Positions 18,101 through 25,712 are shown, counted from the stretch's first letter. The stretch is 64,000 bases of DNA from Methylobacterium sp. Leaf108 (GCF_001423265.1 NZ_LMND01000033.1:62196-126195), one strand, 5' to 3'. Numbers and translations: made by a program. The notes: a model not told the origin generated them from the letters alone.

Positions 18101-19866
18101 CCGATCTCGGCGGCGTACTCGGCCGCATCAACGGCGCCAACGAGGCCCTTCGCGACCTCGTGTCCGGTGCCGGCACCAACCTCGGGGCGATCGAGGAGGG
18201 ACTCGCCGGCCGCGTCCACCAGATCGAGGCCGCCCTCACGCAGATCGCGGAGGAGACGCGCCGGGCGAGCCAGGCCGTCTCGGAGCAGGTCGACGCCCTC
18301 AAGGGGGTCGCCGAAGGCGCCCTGCGCGAGGCCGGCGAGCTGGCCGAGACCCTCGACACCCGCGCCCGGGTCCTGTCCGAGCGCAGTGCCGAGCAGGTCG
18401 GCGGCCTGACGCAGGTCGCCGGGTCCCTCGAGACCATCGAGGGCCGGGTCTCCCAGGCCCTGGCCGAGCGGGCGACCGCGATCGAGGGCGTCCTGGCGCG
18501 CATTGAGGAGCGCTCCGGCACGCTGGAGGCCCAGACCGCCCGCTTCGACGCGACGGTGGAGCAGACCCTGCGCGCCGCCGAGGAACGGGCTCGCGGGATC
18601 GGTGCCGCCCTGTCGGAATCGGCCAAGAGCGCCGGCGCCGCCGTCACCGGCGATTTCGAGCGCCTGCGCGAGGGCGCCAGCAGCGAGGGCGAGCGCACCA
18701 CGCGGGTCGTTCAGGCGGCCATCGCCAGCGCCTCCGAGCAGATGATGGAGGTGTTCTCCGCCGCATCCGCGCGCTTCGGCGAATCGGTCACGGTCATGCG
18801 CGACATGGCCGCCGAGATCCGCGGCGAACTCGACGCCACCCGCGCCGACCTCAAGCGCGGCGTGCTGGAGATCCCGCGCGAGACGCAGGACGCCACCGGC
18901 GAGATGCGCCGGGTGGTCTCCGACCAGATCAAGGCGCTGAACGAACTCTCGGCTTTGGTGTCCCGCTCGAACCGCTCGGTCGACGTCGCCCAGCCGGCCC
19001 CCGCCGACAATCCGGCCGGCGTCGCCACTGCGACCGGCACCCCCAAGGTCGCTGCGCCGTCGCCGGCTCAAGGTCTGGTGGTGCAGTCCGAGCCGGTCCA
19101 GGCCCCGCCGCCGGCCCCCGCACCGCCCGCCGTCATCGCGGTGACGGCGGCCGGTGAGGCCGGGCCCGCCCGCTCGGTGTCCACCCCGGCGACCGCCGCG
19201 CCGCGGCCGGGCGATCCCCTGCGCGTGGCCGCCCCCGGCCCGCGCAAGGAGGATGTCCGCGGCAGCCGCGACAATCGCGGTTGGCTGTCCGACCTCCTCA
19301 CCCGTGCCTCGCTCGACGAGGGCAGCGAGGAGGAGATCCGCAACGCCGTGCCGGTTCCGTCCTCCGGTCGTGGACCGACGGGCCGGACGGCGGGGCTCGC
19401 CCCGGCGGCCGCTCCGCAGGGCTCCGGCTCGTCCCAGGCATCCGTCCCACCCCAGGGCCCCGTCTCGCCTCAGGTGTCCCTCGCCCCTCCCCCCGCCGCC
19501 AAGGCGGCGACCGAGCGCAAGGTCGCGACCCTCGACAGCCTGACCACCGACATCGCCAAGATGATCGATCACCGCACGGCGGTGGACCTGTGGGAGCGCT
19601 ATCGCCGCGGCGAGCCGAACCTGTTCGACGCTAGGCTCTACACGCCGCAGGGTCGCCAGACCTTCGAGGAGATCCGCCGCCGCTACGGCGCGGATGCCGA
19701 CTTCCACCGCACGGTGGACCGGTACGTGACCGAGTTCGAGCGGCTGCTCGGGGACGTCTCGAAGAACGACCGCGACAGCCGCCGGGCCGACGCCTATCTC
19801 ACCTCCGAGACCGGCAAGGTCTACACCATGCTCGCCCACGCCAGCGGCCGCTTCGACGGAGCATAG
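12184..19866 (+). CDS. Giant membrane-anchored hendecad-repeat protein, Growth Pole Ring (GPR/RgsE)-like
   Basis: 2560 residues. The N-terminal ~110 residues are acidic and cytosolic. Two membrane helices follow (about 116-136 and 155-177), so both ends face the cytoplasm. From 12997 to 18108 the protein is 155 back-to-back 11-residue repeats, a continuous amphipathic rod. Then come about 250 less regular helical residues, a Pro/Ala-rich linker (about 2280-2440), and a C-terminal domain with VDLWERYRRGEPNLF and TSETGKVYTMLAHA. In Rhizobiales such giant apolipoprotein-like proteins (GPR of Agrobacterium, RgsE of Sinorhizobium) form a ring at the growing pole and are needed for polar growth and rod shape. 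That function is inferred from architecture. The ATG at 12184 was preferred to the GTG at 12169. Confidence 0.85.
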   Translation: MATEKKLKDPAEAALSAIEQALNLDMLTPERDDKRVEPRLPDVGDGDDLLDRNGRLAPPRLDLDPPLVSDLAQADRSRPRREGGLLPPDRSLVANDDRQNIGILQQTLRVRPSSKPYLVAAIAALAWIGALVGLAWQQSGGDLRAFFAGMTALQSAVAATVVVGPTVLFLIMAMLAVRAQEMRLVARAVGEVAIRLAEPENFSTDAVLTMSQTVRREVAAVGDGVERALARAGELETLVRGEIATLERAYSENEIRIRSLVDELVAQRESIVANAERVRGAIAGSHQNLTAELDGAAERIVAAVTGAGDRVTGALDARGEAITTALGDRGDAITAALGVAGDKVVGLVSERGDDLVQRLTTTSEGVRGSLADVGNALAQSLESRAGEVTQAFERTGGILTATLADNAGQVARTLAETGAEVISALNRQGGAVRESFEESARSLETTFLSRGTELTERFASTGGTITARFAETGAALTQDIATRGASLRAEIEAAGTGVSDLIETRSRDAHAGLVLAATGIVETFSTSAAGLRDDLVASAEGLAASVGARGDAIADRIAAVADRLHETVTVQGGGLETRLDAAGERIGNLVLLRTQEATTALDGAFTSLGQTFETRASGTVDSLRSTVDALGADIDGRGARVAEIVRLGAEAITTSVVASTDEAVRALRHSAEASAATVGASTAEAVEALRRSAEETTNAVGASTGEAVQTFRRSAEDMTAAAAASADRAAEAIRLSASGATGELEARTADVAAVFDRRVAATADDLSARTQAAANALLETVQGVGGELERSAETSVEALRRAVLGIGDQVTERTAQVTGALAQAAEGLRADLTQRISEVETAFGSQGRGLSDLIATHAQDAQAQIAGVARDVVMAVTTHGARVNDALVRTGTTFTEATEGRARDIDAVLNDRLSALMETISRGDILADRISRDTASLTQVVDGQLAEMDRVITVQGKAMAETIADRTREARDVVEAQLGALEDRSVKRTAEIGETFTTLVTHIDGHLGARATALNEALIVRTGEMARIMTEGSRDLVQALDARADGMAQDIAARSQSLGDTLGVRAAEIAERIEVQTVALAGRLDDGVGRFDTGVLQRLEAIGAALEERSRLIDETFGAQAFEAIRLIESRTRAVDDELAGRTRELVALVEQRSGGANEALAAQVEAVRAAFAERADDLGTLIDARTAAMTSELDEKGRQVFGALGGRITEIARLFDTGSASLGALLDQRGEAVLGRLREVVAEADRLLAEGEGRLGKTLDTRTADISALLDEGVRTVHGLLDDRTGEIRGLLDGHAGALAHTFDDRASQIRALLDDRTGAITATLDDRTGRIRALVDDHSETLAATFDGGTDQIRGLLDRHADGVTATLGDGTARIGGLIETHRTDLAAAMDGGAGLIRDLVETHATVVATALGDKAVEIKSALEHHAEELATTLDGRTESLRAIVGGHSGAIAATFGDGTAEIRNLLDHHAQGLATTIAQGASGMRTLVDGQSGVLAATLEERTEQMRGLLDQHGESLTATLDDRTGRLRNLVDGHARAFTTTVDERTAEIRGLLQTHAGTVATSLDDQTGAIRTLLDGHAGALTVTFDERIDPLRDSLTERSQQLVSTIETALTRATGAIDVRSQALLTLFDERIGGLDEVVQGGGARFAKTIDDRTSGIRGLFDEILRALDGLVDGRAEALADRLDARTQTLATLFDERMRALDALVEERASDFARTIEAQGSSLTQTVDARSEAFTSRIDNRMKVFANLVASRGDALATAFDDRQDAYSTLVDQGTATMLAAFDERVSRHAALAEAHAAALGAALDQRNAAISTLLDGRTEELGTAFERRTGALATLIESRGQALSRRLAESAEVITRAIEERGGALVTTLDGRGTEVVEALGHHADRLRDLVEGPAATLVGSLNDSGQAIERALAEHGQPLVEAIRERTEALVAQSDASANALLSAIDGGASRAIATLTDAGDRLRTDLGGVLGRINGANEALRDLVSGAGTNLGAIEEGLAGRVHQIEAALTQIAEETRRASQAVSEQVDALKGVAEGALREAGELAETLDTRARVLSERSAEQVGGLTQVAGSLETIEGRVSQALAERATAIEGVLARIEERSGTLEAQTARFDATVEQTLRAAEERARGIGAALSESAKSAGAAVTGDFERLREGASSEGERTTRVVQAAIASASEQMMEVFSAASARFGESVTVMRDMAAEIRGELDATRADLKRGVLEIPRETQDATGEMRRVVSDQIKALNELSALVSRSNRSVDVAQPAPADNPAGVATATGTPKVAAPSPAQGLVVQSEPVQAPPPAPAPPAVIAVTAAGEAGPARSVSTPATAAPRPGDPLRVAAPGPRKEDVRGSRDNRGWLSDLLTRASLDEGSEEEIRNAVPVPSSGRGPTGRTAGLAPAAAPQGSGSSQASVPPQGPVSPQVSLAPPPAAKAATERKVATLDSLTTDIAKMIDHRTAVDLWERYRRGEPNLFDARLYTPQGRQTFEEIRRRYGADADFHRTVDRYVTEFERLLGDVSKNDRDSRRADAYLTSETGKVYTMLAHASGRFDGA
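12997..18108 (+). repeat. 155 tandem 33-bp units encoding hendecad repeats
   Basis: Reading the protein in blocks of 11 from 12997 gives 155 consecutive units. All are 11 residues except one of 10 (SRGDILADRI), and the coordinates close exactly at 18108. The pattern is hydrophobic at positions 7 and 11, small or polar at 4, and often D-x-R at 1-3; examples are DDRTGEIRGLL, DERTAEIRGLL and DARGEAITTAL. From 16030 to 17019 the units pair into a clearer 22-residue period. Such 3-4-4 spacing predicts a right-handed or straight coiled coil. Confidence 0.9.
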
Positions 19867-19888
19867 AAGCGGGCGCCGGGCTCGACGC

Positions 19889-19924
19889 ATCGAACCGGCC
19901 CGCAACCGCGCGGGCCGGTTCGAT
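19889..19924. terminator. Strong 15-bp hairpin terminator after the giant gene
   Basis: Perfect 15-bp inverted repeat (ATCGAACCGGCCCGC and its complement) with a 6-base loop AACCGC, 22 bases after the stop codon at 19866 and followed by CGTTTAG. It lies between convergent genes and could serve both. Confidence 0.75.
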
Positions 19925-20022
19925 CGTTTAGCTCGGGTCGTCGGGGTAAGGGAGCAGACGCGCGCGGCTACCGGCGTCGGTAGAACGGACATCGCGTGAA
20001 CGCCATTCCGGCGCCCGCTCCC

Positions 20023-20463
20023 TCAGATCAGGCCGAGGCCCGACAGTTCCCGGCGCAGGCCCTCGGGCATCTCGGCGAGGTCTCCGGCCGCGGCGTCGCC
20101 GAGGTCCGGGGGCGCGTTCCCGGCCTCCAGATAGCGCCAGCCCTGGAACGGACGGCACGGCCGCGGACTCACCGGGACCACCGCTGCGTCCAGGACCAGG
20201 CGACAGCGTCCGATCCCGTCGGCATCGGTGAAGGGTGCGATCTCGCGGATCGTCTGGCGTCCGCTCACCGTGCCCTTGATCACCCAGTAGATCGATCCGC
20301 CGCCGGCGATCTCGGCCGCGCGCTTGGGTACCATCCGCGTCGTATGGACGGGGGCCGGATCGAGGCCGGCGGCCAGGGCGAGGGTGCGGTTGGCCGCGAT
20401 CCGCCGCACGAGGTCGTCGAGGGAGGCGGGACCGACGCAGAGCTTGAGGAGATGCAGCGCCAT
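20023..20463 (-). CDS. DUF1489 family protein
   Basis: 146 residues matching the alphaproteobacterial DUF1489 family. Characteristic stretches are MALHLLKLCVG at the start, TTRMVPKRAAE, GGGSIYWVIKG, and RPFQGWRYLEAGNAPPDLG near the end. The function is unknown; the small compact protein has no signal peptide. It is the last gene of the series that starts with the lipid-transport permease at 24385, 12 bases after the lipoprotein gene, so it is probably co-transcribed with that operon. Confidence 0.9.
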   Translation of the reverse strand: MALHLLKLCVGPASLDDLVRRIAANRTLALAAGLDPAPVHTTRMVPKRAAEIAGGGSIYWVIKGTVSGRQTIREIAPFTDADGIGRCRLVLDAAVVPVSPRPCRPFQGWRYLEAGNAPPDLGDAAAGDLAEMPEGLRRELSGLGLI

Positions 20464-20475
20464 GGCGGGCCGGTG

Positions 20476-21054
20476 TCAGCGCCCGCCGTTCACCCAGCGC
20501 ACGATGTCGGCCAGGACCACGGCCATGGCGCGGTCGAGGCCGGCGGCGGCGCTGCCGGGGTCGACCTTCGCGATCGGCACGCGCGCCTGGAACACCTTGG
20601 CCGCCACCACGCTGCCGCTGGCGTCGGCGATGAGCTTGACCGAGAGGTCGACGACCGCCTCGCTCGATCCGGCCGCGATGTCGAAGGCGCGGATCTCGCT
20701 GATGAGCTGGTACTGGGCCGCGATCTTGTCGCCGGGCCGGCTGACGGATCGCAGGCGGCCGGAGTTCTCGAGGCTCTGGATGATGCGGGTCTGGAGCAGG
20801 CGCGGCAGCCGGTCGGACCATTGCCCGCCACCGAGGAACGAGAGCCCGCCCCCCGGTTCGCGCACGATGATGCGGTCCGCCTCGAACGGCTGCAGGCCCA
20901 CCGGCTCGGCCACGACGATCGAACGGGCGGAGGCGGCGACCCGGCCCTGGCCCGGCAGGGCCATCAGGTCGAAGGTCAACGGCGCGGCCCCGCCGCAGCC
21001 GCCGAGGGCCGTGGCGAGGACGATCGCTGCAAGGGCGGGTCGCTGGAACATCAT
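20476..21054 (-). CDS. ABC-type transport auxiliary lipoprotein (PqiC/Mce-associated)
   Basis: 192 residues. The N-terminus is a lipoprotein signal with lipobox ALGGC (lipidated Cys at about 20). The mature part resembles the ABC transport auxiliary lipoprotein family (PqiC-like): a short TFDL strand, IVVAEPVGLQPFEADRIIVR, and WSDRLPRLLQTRIIQSLENSG. Such lipoproteins sit on the outer membrane and receive lipid or brace the MCE bridge across the periplasm. It follows the MCE protein gene and belongs to the permease-ATPase-MCE-lipoprotein operon. Either of two adjacent ATG codons may be the start. Confidence 0.88.
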   Translation of the reverse strand: MMFQRPALAAIVLATALGGCGGAAPLTFDLMALPGQGRVAASARSIVVAEPVGLQPFEADRIIVREPGGGLSFLGGGQWSDRLPRLLQTRIIQSLENSGRLRSVSRPGDKIAAQYQLISEIRAFDIAAGSSEAVVDLSVKLIADASGSVVAAKVFQARVPIAKVDPGSAAAGLDRAMAVVLADIVRWVNGGR

Positions 21055-21165
21055 ACGCGGGGAGGCCTGGACGCTATCGCAGCGCGAAACGCTGCGACCA
21101 CTAAACTACGGCAACGCTCGTTTGGTGCCGTGCGCGCGGACACACCGGCACGCTCGCGGCTGCGA

Positions 21166-22248
21166 TCAGCGGGCGCCGTTGTATTCCGGCAACGACGGCT
21201 TGCCGCCGAAGATCACCTGCGAGGGATCGCGTTCGAGGTTCTTCACCGTCCGGTTGAGGGTGTTGAGGGTGCGCTGGCCGTCGGTGGACAGGGCCTCGAC
21301 CTCGCGCCGGCCGGTGCCGCTCAGGCGGTTGAAGCTGGTGGCGATGTTGGCGGTGCGCTTGTCGAGATTTTCGGACAGCGCCCGGAAGGCACGGCCGGCG
21401 TCGCGCACCGAGATGGCGGCATCGCGGACTTCCGCGAAGGTGCTCGATCCCGCCTCGCCGGAGGCGGATCCGAGGAAGCCCTGGGCACCCTTCAGCACGG
21501 CATCGACCCGGTCCGCGGAGCTGTTGAGCTTGCCCGCCAGCGAACGGGCGTCCTTGACCGCGCCCTCGATGTCGGGGCTCGCGGTGCTGAGCGCCGTCGA
21601 GAAGCGCTCGGCGTTGTCGATGACCCGGTTGAGCTTCTGGCCGTCGATCGCCTTGACGAGGGTGCTCACCGCCGGGCCGCTCTCGGCCAGGGTCTTGGAA
21701 AACGCCTCGACGTTGGCCAGCGTGCGCGTGATGGCGCCCTCGTTGCCGGCCACGATCTTGTCGAGGCGCTGGAGCACGTCGTCGGCGCGCTGGGCGATCT
21801 GCTTGGCCGCCGTCATCATGTCCTGGATGTCGGAGCTGTCGGCGAAGATGGTGGGCATCTGGTCGCCGCTGGCCGGGGTCAGGGCCGCCGCATCGGCGTT
21901 GCCGCCGCTCAGCGACACCACGGAGACGCCGGTGAGCAGGGCCGAATCGAGCCGGGCGCGGGTGTCGGCGCGCAACGGCGTCGTGCTGTCGACCTCGGCG
22001 ATCGCCACCACCCGGCGCGGGTCCTGAGGCAGCAGGCGCACGCTCATCACCTCGCCGACCTTGATGCCGTTGAAGGTCACCGTGGAGCCCTTGGCGAGGC
22101 CGCCGACGCTGCCGGAGAAGACGATGCGCACGCTTTCGCGCAGCTGGCTGCGCGATCCGCCCTGCAGCCAGAACACGAAGCCGAAGCCGGCCACAATCAC
22201 CGCCAGGGTGAAGGCGCCGATGAGGGCGTAGTTCGCACGAGTCTCCAT
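21166..22248 (-). CDS. MCE/MlaD family substrate-binding protein of a lipid ABC transporter
   Basis: 360 residues. An N-terminal anchor helix (about 7-29, YALIGAFTLAVIVAGFGFVF) is followed by one MCE domain (about 38-120) with VTFNGIKVGEV and ARLDSALLTGVSVVSLSGG. The C-terminal region (about 140-330) is helical, including DIQDMMTAAKQIAQRADDVLQRL, and would form the long tube or needle seen in MCE proteins that reach across the periplasm. With the permease and ATPase upstream it should move phospholipids or other hydrophobic molecules between membranes. The start was set at METRANYALIG. Confidence 0.92.
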   Translation of the reverse strand: METRANYALIGAFTLAVIVAGFGFVFWLQGGSRSQLRESVRIVFSGSVGGLAKGSTVTFNGIKVGEVMSVRLLPQDPRRVVAIAEVDSTTPLRADTRARLDSALLTGVSVVSLSGGNADAAALTPASGDQMPTIFADSSDIQDMMTAAKQIAQRADDVLQRLDKIVAGNEGAITRTLANVEAFSKTLAESGPAVSTLVKAIDGQKLNRVIDNAERFSTALSTASPDIEGAVKDARSLAGKLNSSADRVDAVLKGAQGFLGSASGEAGSSTFAEVRDAAISVRDAGRAFRALSENLDKRTANIATSFNRLSGTGRREVEALSTDGQRTLNTLNRTVKNLERDPSQVIFGGKPSLPEYNGAR

Positions 22249-22322
22249 GATGTCAGTCCTGTCCGGGATCGGCGACGGATGCGCTGTGCGCCGACGCACG
22301 CCGCAGCCGGAGGGCGCAAGCG

Positions 22323-23138
22323 TCAGGCATGCACGCCGACCTTGTCGGTGACGATGTTGCGGGCGCGCTTGCCGTGGAAATAGGAGCGCAGCCAGGGATG
22401 GTCGCTGGCCAGCATCGCCTCGATCGGGCCCTGCGCGATGATCTGCCCGTCGCCCAGGGCCGCGATGCGGTCGCAGGCGGTATAGAGGCTGTCGAGATCG
22501 TGGGTGACCATGAAGACGGTCAGTCCCAGGGTCTGCTTGAGGGTGGCCACGAGTTCGTCGAACTCGCCGGCCCCGATCGGGTCGAGGCCGGAGGTCGGCT
22601 CGTCGAGGAACAGCACTTCCGGGTCGAGGGCGAGCGACCGGGCCAGCGCCGCACGCTTGATCATGCCGCCGGAGAGCTCCGAGGGCAATTTGTCGGCGGC
22701 GTCGGGCTTGAGGCCGACCATTTCGATCTTGAGGCGCGCGAACTCGTCGAGCAGGCGCTCGGACAGGTTCAGGTGCTCGCGCATCGGCATCTGGATGTTC
22801 TGCTTGACGGTGAGCGCGGAGAAGAGGGCGCCCTGCTGGAACAGCACGCCCCAGCGCTGCTCGATGCGCCGGCGCTGGGCGATGGAGAGCCCGTCGACGT
22901 TCTCGCCGAAGACCTCGATGGTGCCCGAGCGCTTCGGCACCAGGCCGAGAATGGTGCGGGTGAGCACCGACTTGCCCTGGCCGGACGGGCCGACGAAACC
23001 GAGGATCTCGCCGCGGTAGATGTCGAGATCGAGCCCCTTCATGACGATCTTGTCGCCGAAGCCGACGACGAGATCGCGCACGCTGATGATCACGTCGCGT
23101 GGCGGCGTGGCGCCGGGGGGATGGGGTGAGTCTGTCAC
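22323..23138 (-). CDS. MlaF-type ABC transporter ATPase
   Basis: 271 residues from the GTG encoding (M)TDSPHPPG. A TTG 21 bases upstream with a GGTGA site is the alternative start. Walker A is GPSGQGKS, the Q-loop lies in LFQQGALFSALTV, the signature is LSGGMIKRAALARS (Gly-Met form typical of MlaF), and Walker B is LFLDEPTSGLDPIG with the H-loop in VTHDL. The EPTSGLDPIGAGEFDELV stretch is characteristic of MlaF over other ABC ATPases. A C-terminal tail follows, ending FHGKRARNI, as in MlaF homologues that dimerise. It energises the neighbouring MlaE-like permease. Confidence 0.93.
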   Translation of the reverse strand: MTDSPHPPGATPPRDVIISVRDLVVGFGDKIVMKGLDLDIYRGEILGFVGPSGQGKSVLTRTILGLVPKRSGTIEVFGENVDGLSIAQRRRIEQRWGVLFQQGALFSALTVKQNIQMPMREHLNLSERLLDEFARLKIEMVGLKPDAADKLPSELSGGMIKRAALARSLALDPEVLFLDEPTSGLDPIGAGEFDELVATLKQTLGLTVFMVTHDLDSLYTACDRIAALGDGQIIAQGPIEAMLASDHPWLRSYFHGKRARNIVTDKVGVHA

Positions 23139-23145
23139 GGGCGTC

Positions 23146-23192
23146 AGCGGGTTTCGCAAATGTCGTCACCGGTCTTGCGTCGAAAACCTGCG
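23146..23192 (-). repeat. 47-bp dispersed palindromic repeat, copy 1
   Basis: On the minus strand this reads CGCAGGTTTTCGACGCAAGA, then CCGGTGACGACATTTGCGAA, then ACCCGCT. It matches 41 of 47 positions of the element at 30538-30584. The outer parts form a loose inverted repeat (AGGTTTTCG against CGAAACC). It lies between the permease and ATPase genes and overlaps the alternative TTG start of the ATPase. Confidence 0.7.
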
Positions 23193-23239
23193 ACGGACCA
23201 AGGGCCTGAGCGGCGTGAGGCGTCGGCGCGCCACCCTGC

Positions 23240-24385
23240 CTAGAAATCGATGGCCGCGAAGAAGACGGCGAAGAGACCATCAAGCACGATCACCATAAAG
23301 ATTGACTTGACGACTGAGGCGGTGACGTGGCGGCCGAGGGATTCCGCCGAGCCTTCGACCGCGAACCCCTCGATGGTGGCGATGATGCCGATGATCAGCG
23401 CCATGAACGGCGCCTTGATCAGCCCCACCGCGACGTGGTGCATCGAGACCGCGGCCTGCAGGCGCGACAGGAACGCCTCGATCGTCATGCCGCCGTAGAG
23501 GGTGGCCACCAGCCCGCCTCCCGCGAGGGCGGCCAGGGAGGCGAGGAAGGCGAGGATCGGCAGGCCGATCACCAGCGCCAGGATGCGCGGGACGATCAGG
23601 ATCTCGATGGGGTCGAGGCCCATGACGCGCAGCGCGTCGACCTCCTCGCGCATGCGCATCGAGCCGATCTCGGCGGTGAAGGCGCTGCCTGAGCGGCCCG
23701 CCACCATGATCGAGGTGAGCAGCACCCCGAGTTCGCGCAGGATCAGGAGGCCGATGAGGTTGACGACGAAGCTCTGGGCGCCGAACCGCTGCAGCTGGAA
23801 GATGCCCTGCTGCGCGACGATGCCGCCGACCAGGAACGAGATCAGCACGATGATCGGCACGCCGTTGAAGGCGACCTGCTGGATCTGGTTGACGAGCGCC
23901 GTGCCGCGGAAGGTGCTGGGGCGGGAGGCGACCCGCAGGCAGGCGAGCACCACCTCGCCGAGGAACGCGAGGCCGGTGACGAGGTCGGTCTTGCCCCCGA
24001 CCACCCGGACGCCGAAGGCCTCGAGGAAGCTGTAGACCCGGCCGCGGCGGGCCGGCGGCACAGGGACGGGGCTGAGGATGCGCGCCTCGCGCAGGAGGAT
24101 GCGGTGCTCGGGCGAGGCGCCGGCATAGACGAACGTGCCGCCCGCCGCCTCGACCTCGCCGCGGGTGCGTTCCAGCACCCAGGCCCCGAGGGTATCGAGG
24201 CGCATCACGCCGGACAGGTCGATCCGCACCGGCTGGGCGCGCGCGTCCTGCGTGATGCGGGCGGCGGCGGCCTCCACGGCCGGGGCCTCGTCGGCGGTCC
24301 AGCGACCGCTCAGCGCGACGGTCCCGCCCTCGAGGAGGGTGGCGCCGGCGCGGTCGCGCTCCTGGACGGCATCGGCGGTTCGCAC
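23240..24385 (-). CDS. MlaE-type permease with N-terminal STAS domain
   Basis: 381 residues from a GTG start. Residues about 15-110 form a STAS-like domain (ALSGRWTADEAPAVE, IDLSGVMRLDTLGAWVLE), and about 130-381 are the MlaE permease with five or so membrane helices. Signature stretches are FNGVPIIVLISFLVGGIVAQQG, RELGVLLTSIMVAGRSGSAFTAEIG, and EEVDALRVMGLDPIE with the EIGSM/EALR coupling motif. In E. coli the STAS protein MlaB is separate; here it is fused to the permease, as is common in alphaproteobacteria. It heads the operon. Confidence 0.93.
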   Translation of the reverse strand: MRTADAVQERDRAGATLLEGGTVALSGRWTADEAPAVEAAAARITQDARAQPVRIDLSGVMRLDTLGAWVLERTRGEVEAAGGTFVYAGASPEHRILLREARILSPVPVPPARRGRVYSFLEAFGVRVVGGKTDLVTGLAFLGEVVLACLRVASRPSTFRGTALVNQIQQVAFNGVPIIVLISFLVGGIVAQQGIFQLQRFGAQSFVVNLIGLLILRELGVLLTSIMVAGRSGSAFTAEIGSMRMREEVDALRVMGLDPIEILIVPRILALVIGLPILAFLASLAALAGGGLVATLYGGMTIEAFLSRLQAAVSMHHVAVGLIKAPFMALIIGIIATIEGFAVEGSAESLGRHVTASVVKSIFMVIVLDGLFAVFFAAIDF

Positions 24386-24452
24386 AGATCGACACTCCCG
24401 TGGTGAGGCGCGACGCGCCCCCGTCCCTAGCCCCCGCCCGGGGTCTGCTGAC

Positions 24453-25673
24453 TCACAAACGAGGCGTTGTGAAGGCTTCGCGTCCGGCCCGGCGCTGGCC
24501 GAGGCCCGCCAGCAGCAGTCCGGCCAGCGCCAGGGGCGCCATCAGCAGGAAGGCGAGGATTCCGCCGCCGGCCGCATAGGCCAGTCCGCTCATGAGGGTG
24601 GAGACGGCCGAGGCCAGGGCGTTGCAGGAACTGAAGGTGCCCTGCGCGCGGCCGCGGGCGCCTTCGGGGGCGAAGCGGGAGACGGCGGCCATGGCGCCGA
24701 GCTGCGTCGCGCCGAAGGTGAAGCCGTGCAGGAGCTGCAGGGCCAGCACCGGCCCGAGGCGATCGCCGAACAGGGCCATGCCGACGGCGCGCAGGACGGC
24801 GGCCGCCCCGCCGATCCCGATCAGCCGGAACGGCGTGCGCCAGGCCGCCGGCGCCCTGCCGATCAGCCAGAACAGGACGATCTCGGCCACGACCCCGATC
24901 GCCCAGAGCACGCCGATCCAGGGCGCCGAGATGCCGTGCGCGCCCCAGTGGATGCTGGCGAAGGCGTAGATGGCGCCGTGGCTCGCCTGGATCGCCGCGG
25001 CGGCGGCCACCGCGATCCAGAGGACGGCCGGGAGCCGCGGGCGGCCGGTCTCCCGCGTCACCGCCACCGCGACCGGCGTCGGCACGCGGGCGGCGATGGC
25101 GGTGAGCGCGGCGATGACGGCGAGCCCGGTGAGCAGCCACGGGATCGCCGGGCGCTCGCCGAAGGCGTCGAGCAGGAGGCCGCCGGCGAGGCTCGCGGCC
25201 AGGAAGCCGATCGACCCCGCCATGCGGATGCGGGCGTAGTCGAGGCGGTGGCTCGCGCGCACGGCGGCCAGGGTCAGGTAGTCGATGCTCGGCACCAGGG
25301 AGGCGCCGGCGACCGCGTTGAGCGCGATGAGGACCGCGAGGACCCACCAGCCGACGGTCGCGCCGGCCGGCATCAGGGCATAGGTCGCCGCCAGGGCGAG
25401 GCTCCCGGCCACGATCAGCCTGCGGGCGCTGAGGCCCCGGTCGATCAGGCCCATGAGCGGCGCCGTCGCCACGATCCTGATCGCGATGGGAAGGGCCAGC
25501 AGGGCGCTGATCACCCGCGCGTCGAGGCCCAGGGCATTCAGCCAGACCGGCATGAACGGCATCGCGATGCCGATCTCGACGAAGACCACCGCGTAGAGCA
25601 GCGACAGCCGCGCCGCGCCGGGCTCGGTCGAACCGGGGTCGGCGAGACGGGGAGAACGGCTTTGCACGGGCAC
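24453..25673 (-). CDS. MFS transporter, MFS_1-like (HcaT-type)
   Basis: 406 residues with about 12 membrane helices. It starts with a GTG; a second GTG two codons later is possible. The N-half carries the MFS loop 2-3 motif in degenerate form (GLIDRGLSARRL). EIGIAMPFMPVWLNALGLDA and the paired helix layout resemble the MFS_1-like/phenylpropionate (HcaT) family. The substrate is unknown. It stands 67 bases upstream of the Mla-like permease on the same strand, so read-through into that operon is possible, but there is no functional link in the sequence. Confidence 0.85.
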   Translation of the reverse strand: MPVQSRSPRLADPGSTEPGAARLSLLYAVVFVEIGIAMPFMPVWLNALGLDARVISALLALPIAIRIVATAPLMGLIDRGLSARRLIVAGSLALAATYALMPAGATVGWWVLAVLIALNAVAGASLVPSIDYLTLAAVRASHRLDYARIRMAGSIGFLAASLAGGLLLDAFGERPAIPWLLTGLAVIAALTAIAARVPTPVAVAVTRETGRPRLPAVLWIAVAAAAAIQASHGAIYAFASIHWGAHGISAPWIGVLWAIGVVAEIVLFWLIGRAPAAWRTPFRLIGIGGAAAVLRAVGMALFGDRLGPVLALQLLHGFTFGATQLGAMAAVSRFAPEGARGRAQGTFSSCNALASAVSTLMSGLAYAAGGGILAFLLMAPLALAGLLLAGLGQRRAGREAFTTPRL

Positions 25674-25712
25674 CGGAGGCGTGGGCCCCGGCGACGGGCC
25701 GGGTTTTCAGCG

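Noticed and set aside
12046-19992. Antisense open frame of 2648 codons opposite the giant hendecad gene
   Set aside because: Its sequence is a low-complexity Gly/Asp/Val/Ala mix with no ribosome-binding site or domain. It arises because GC-rich codons in a regular 33-bp repeat leave no stops on the other strand.
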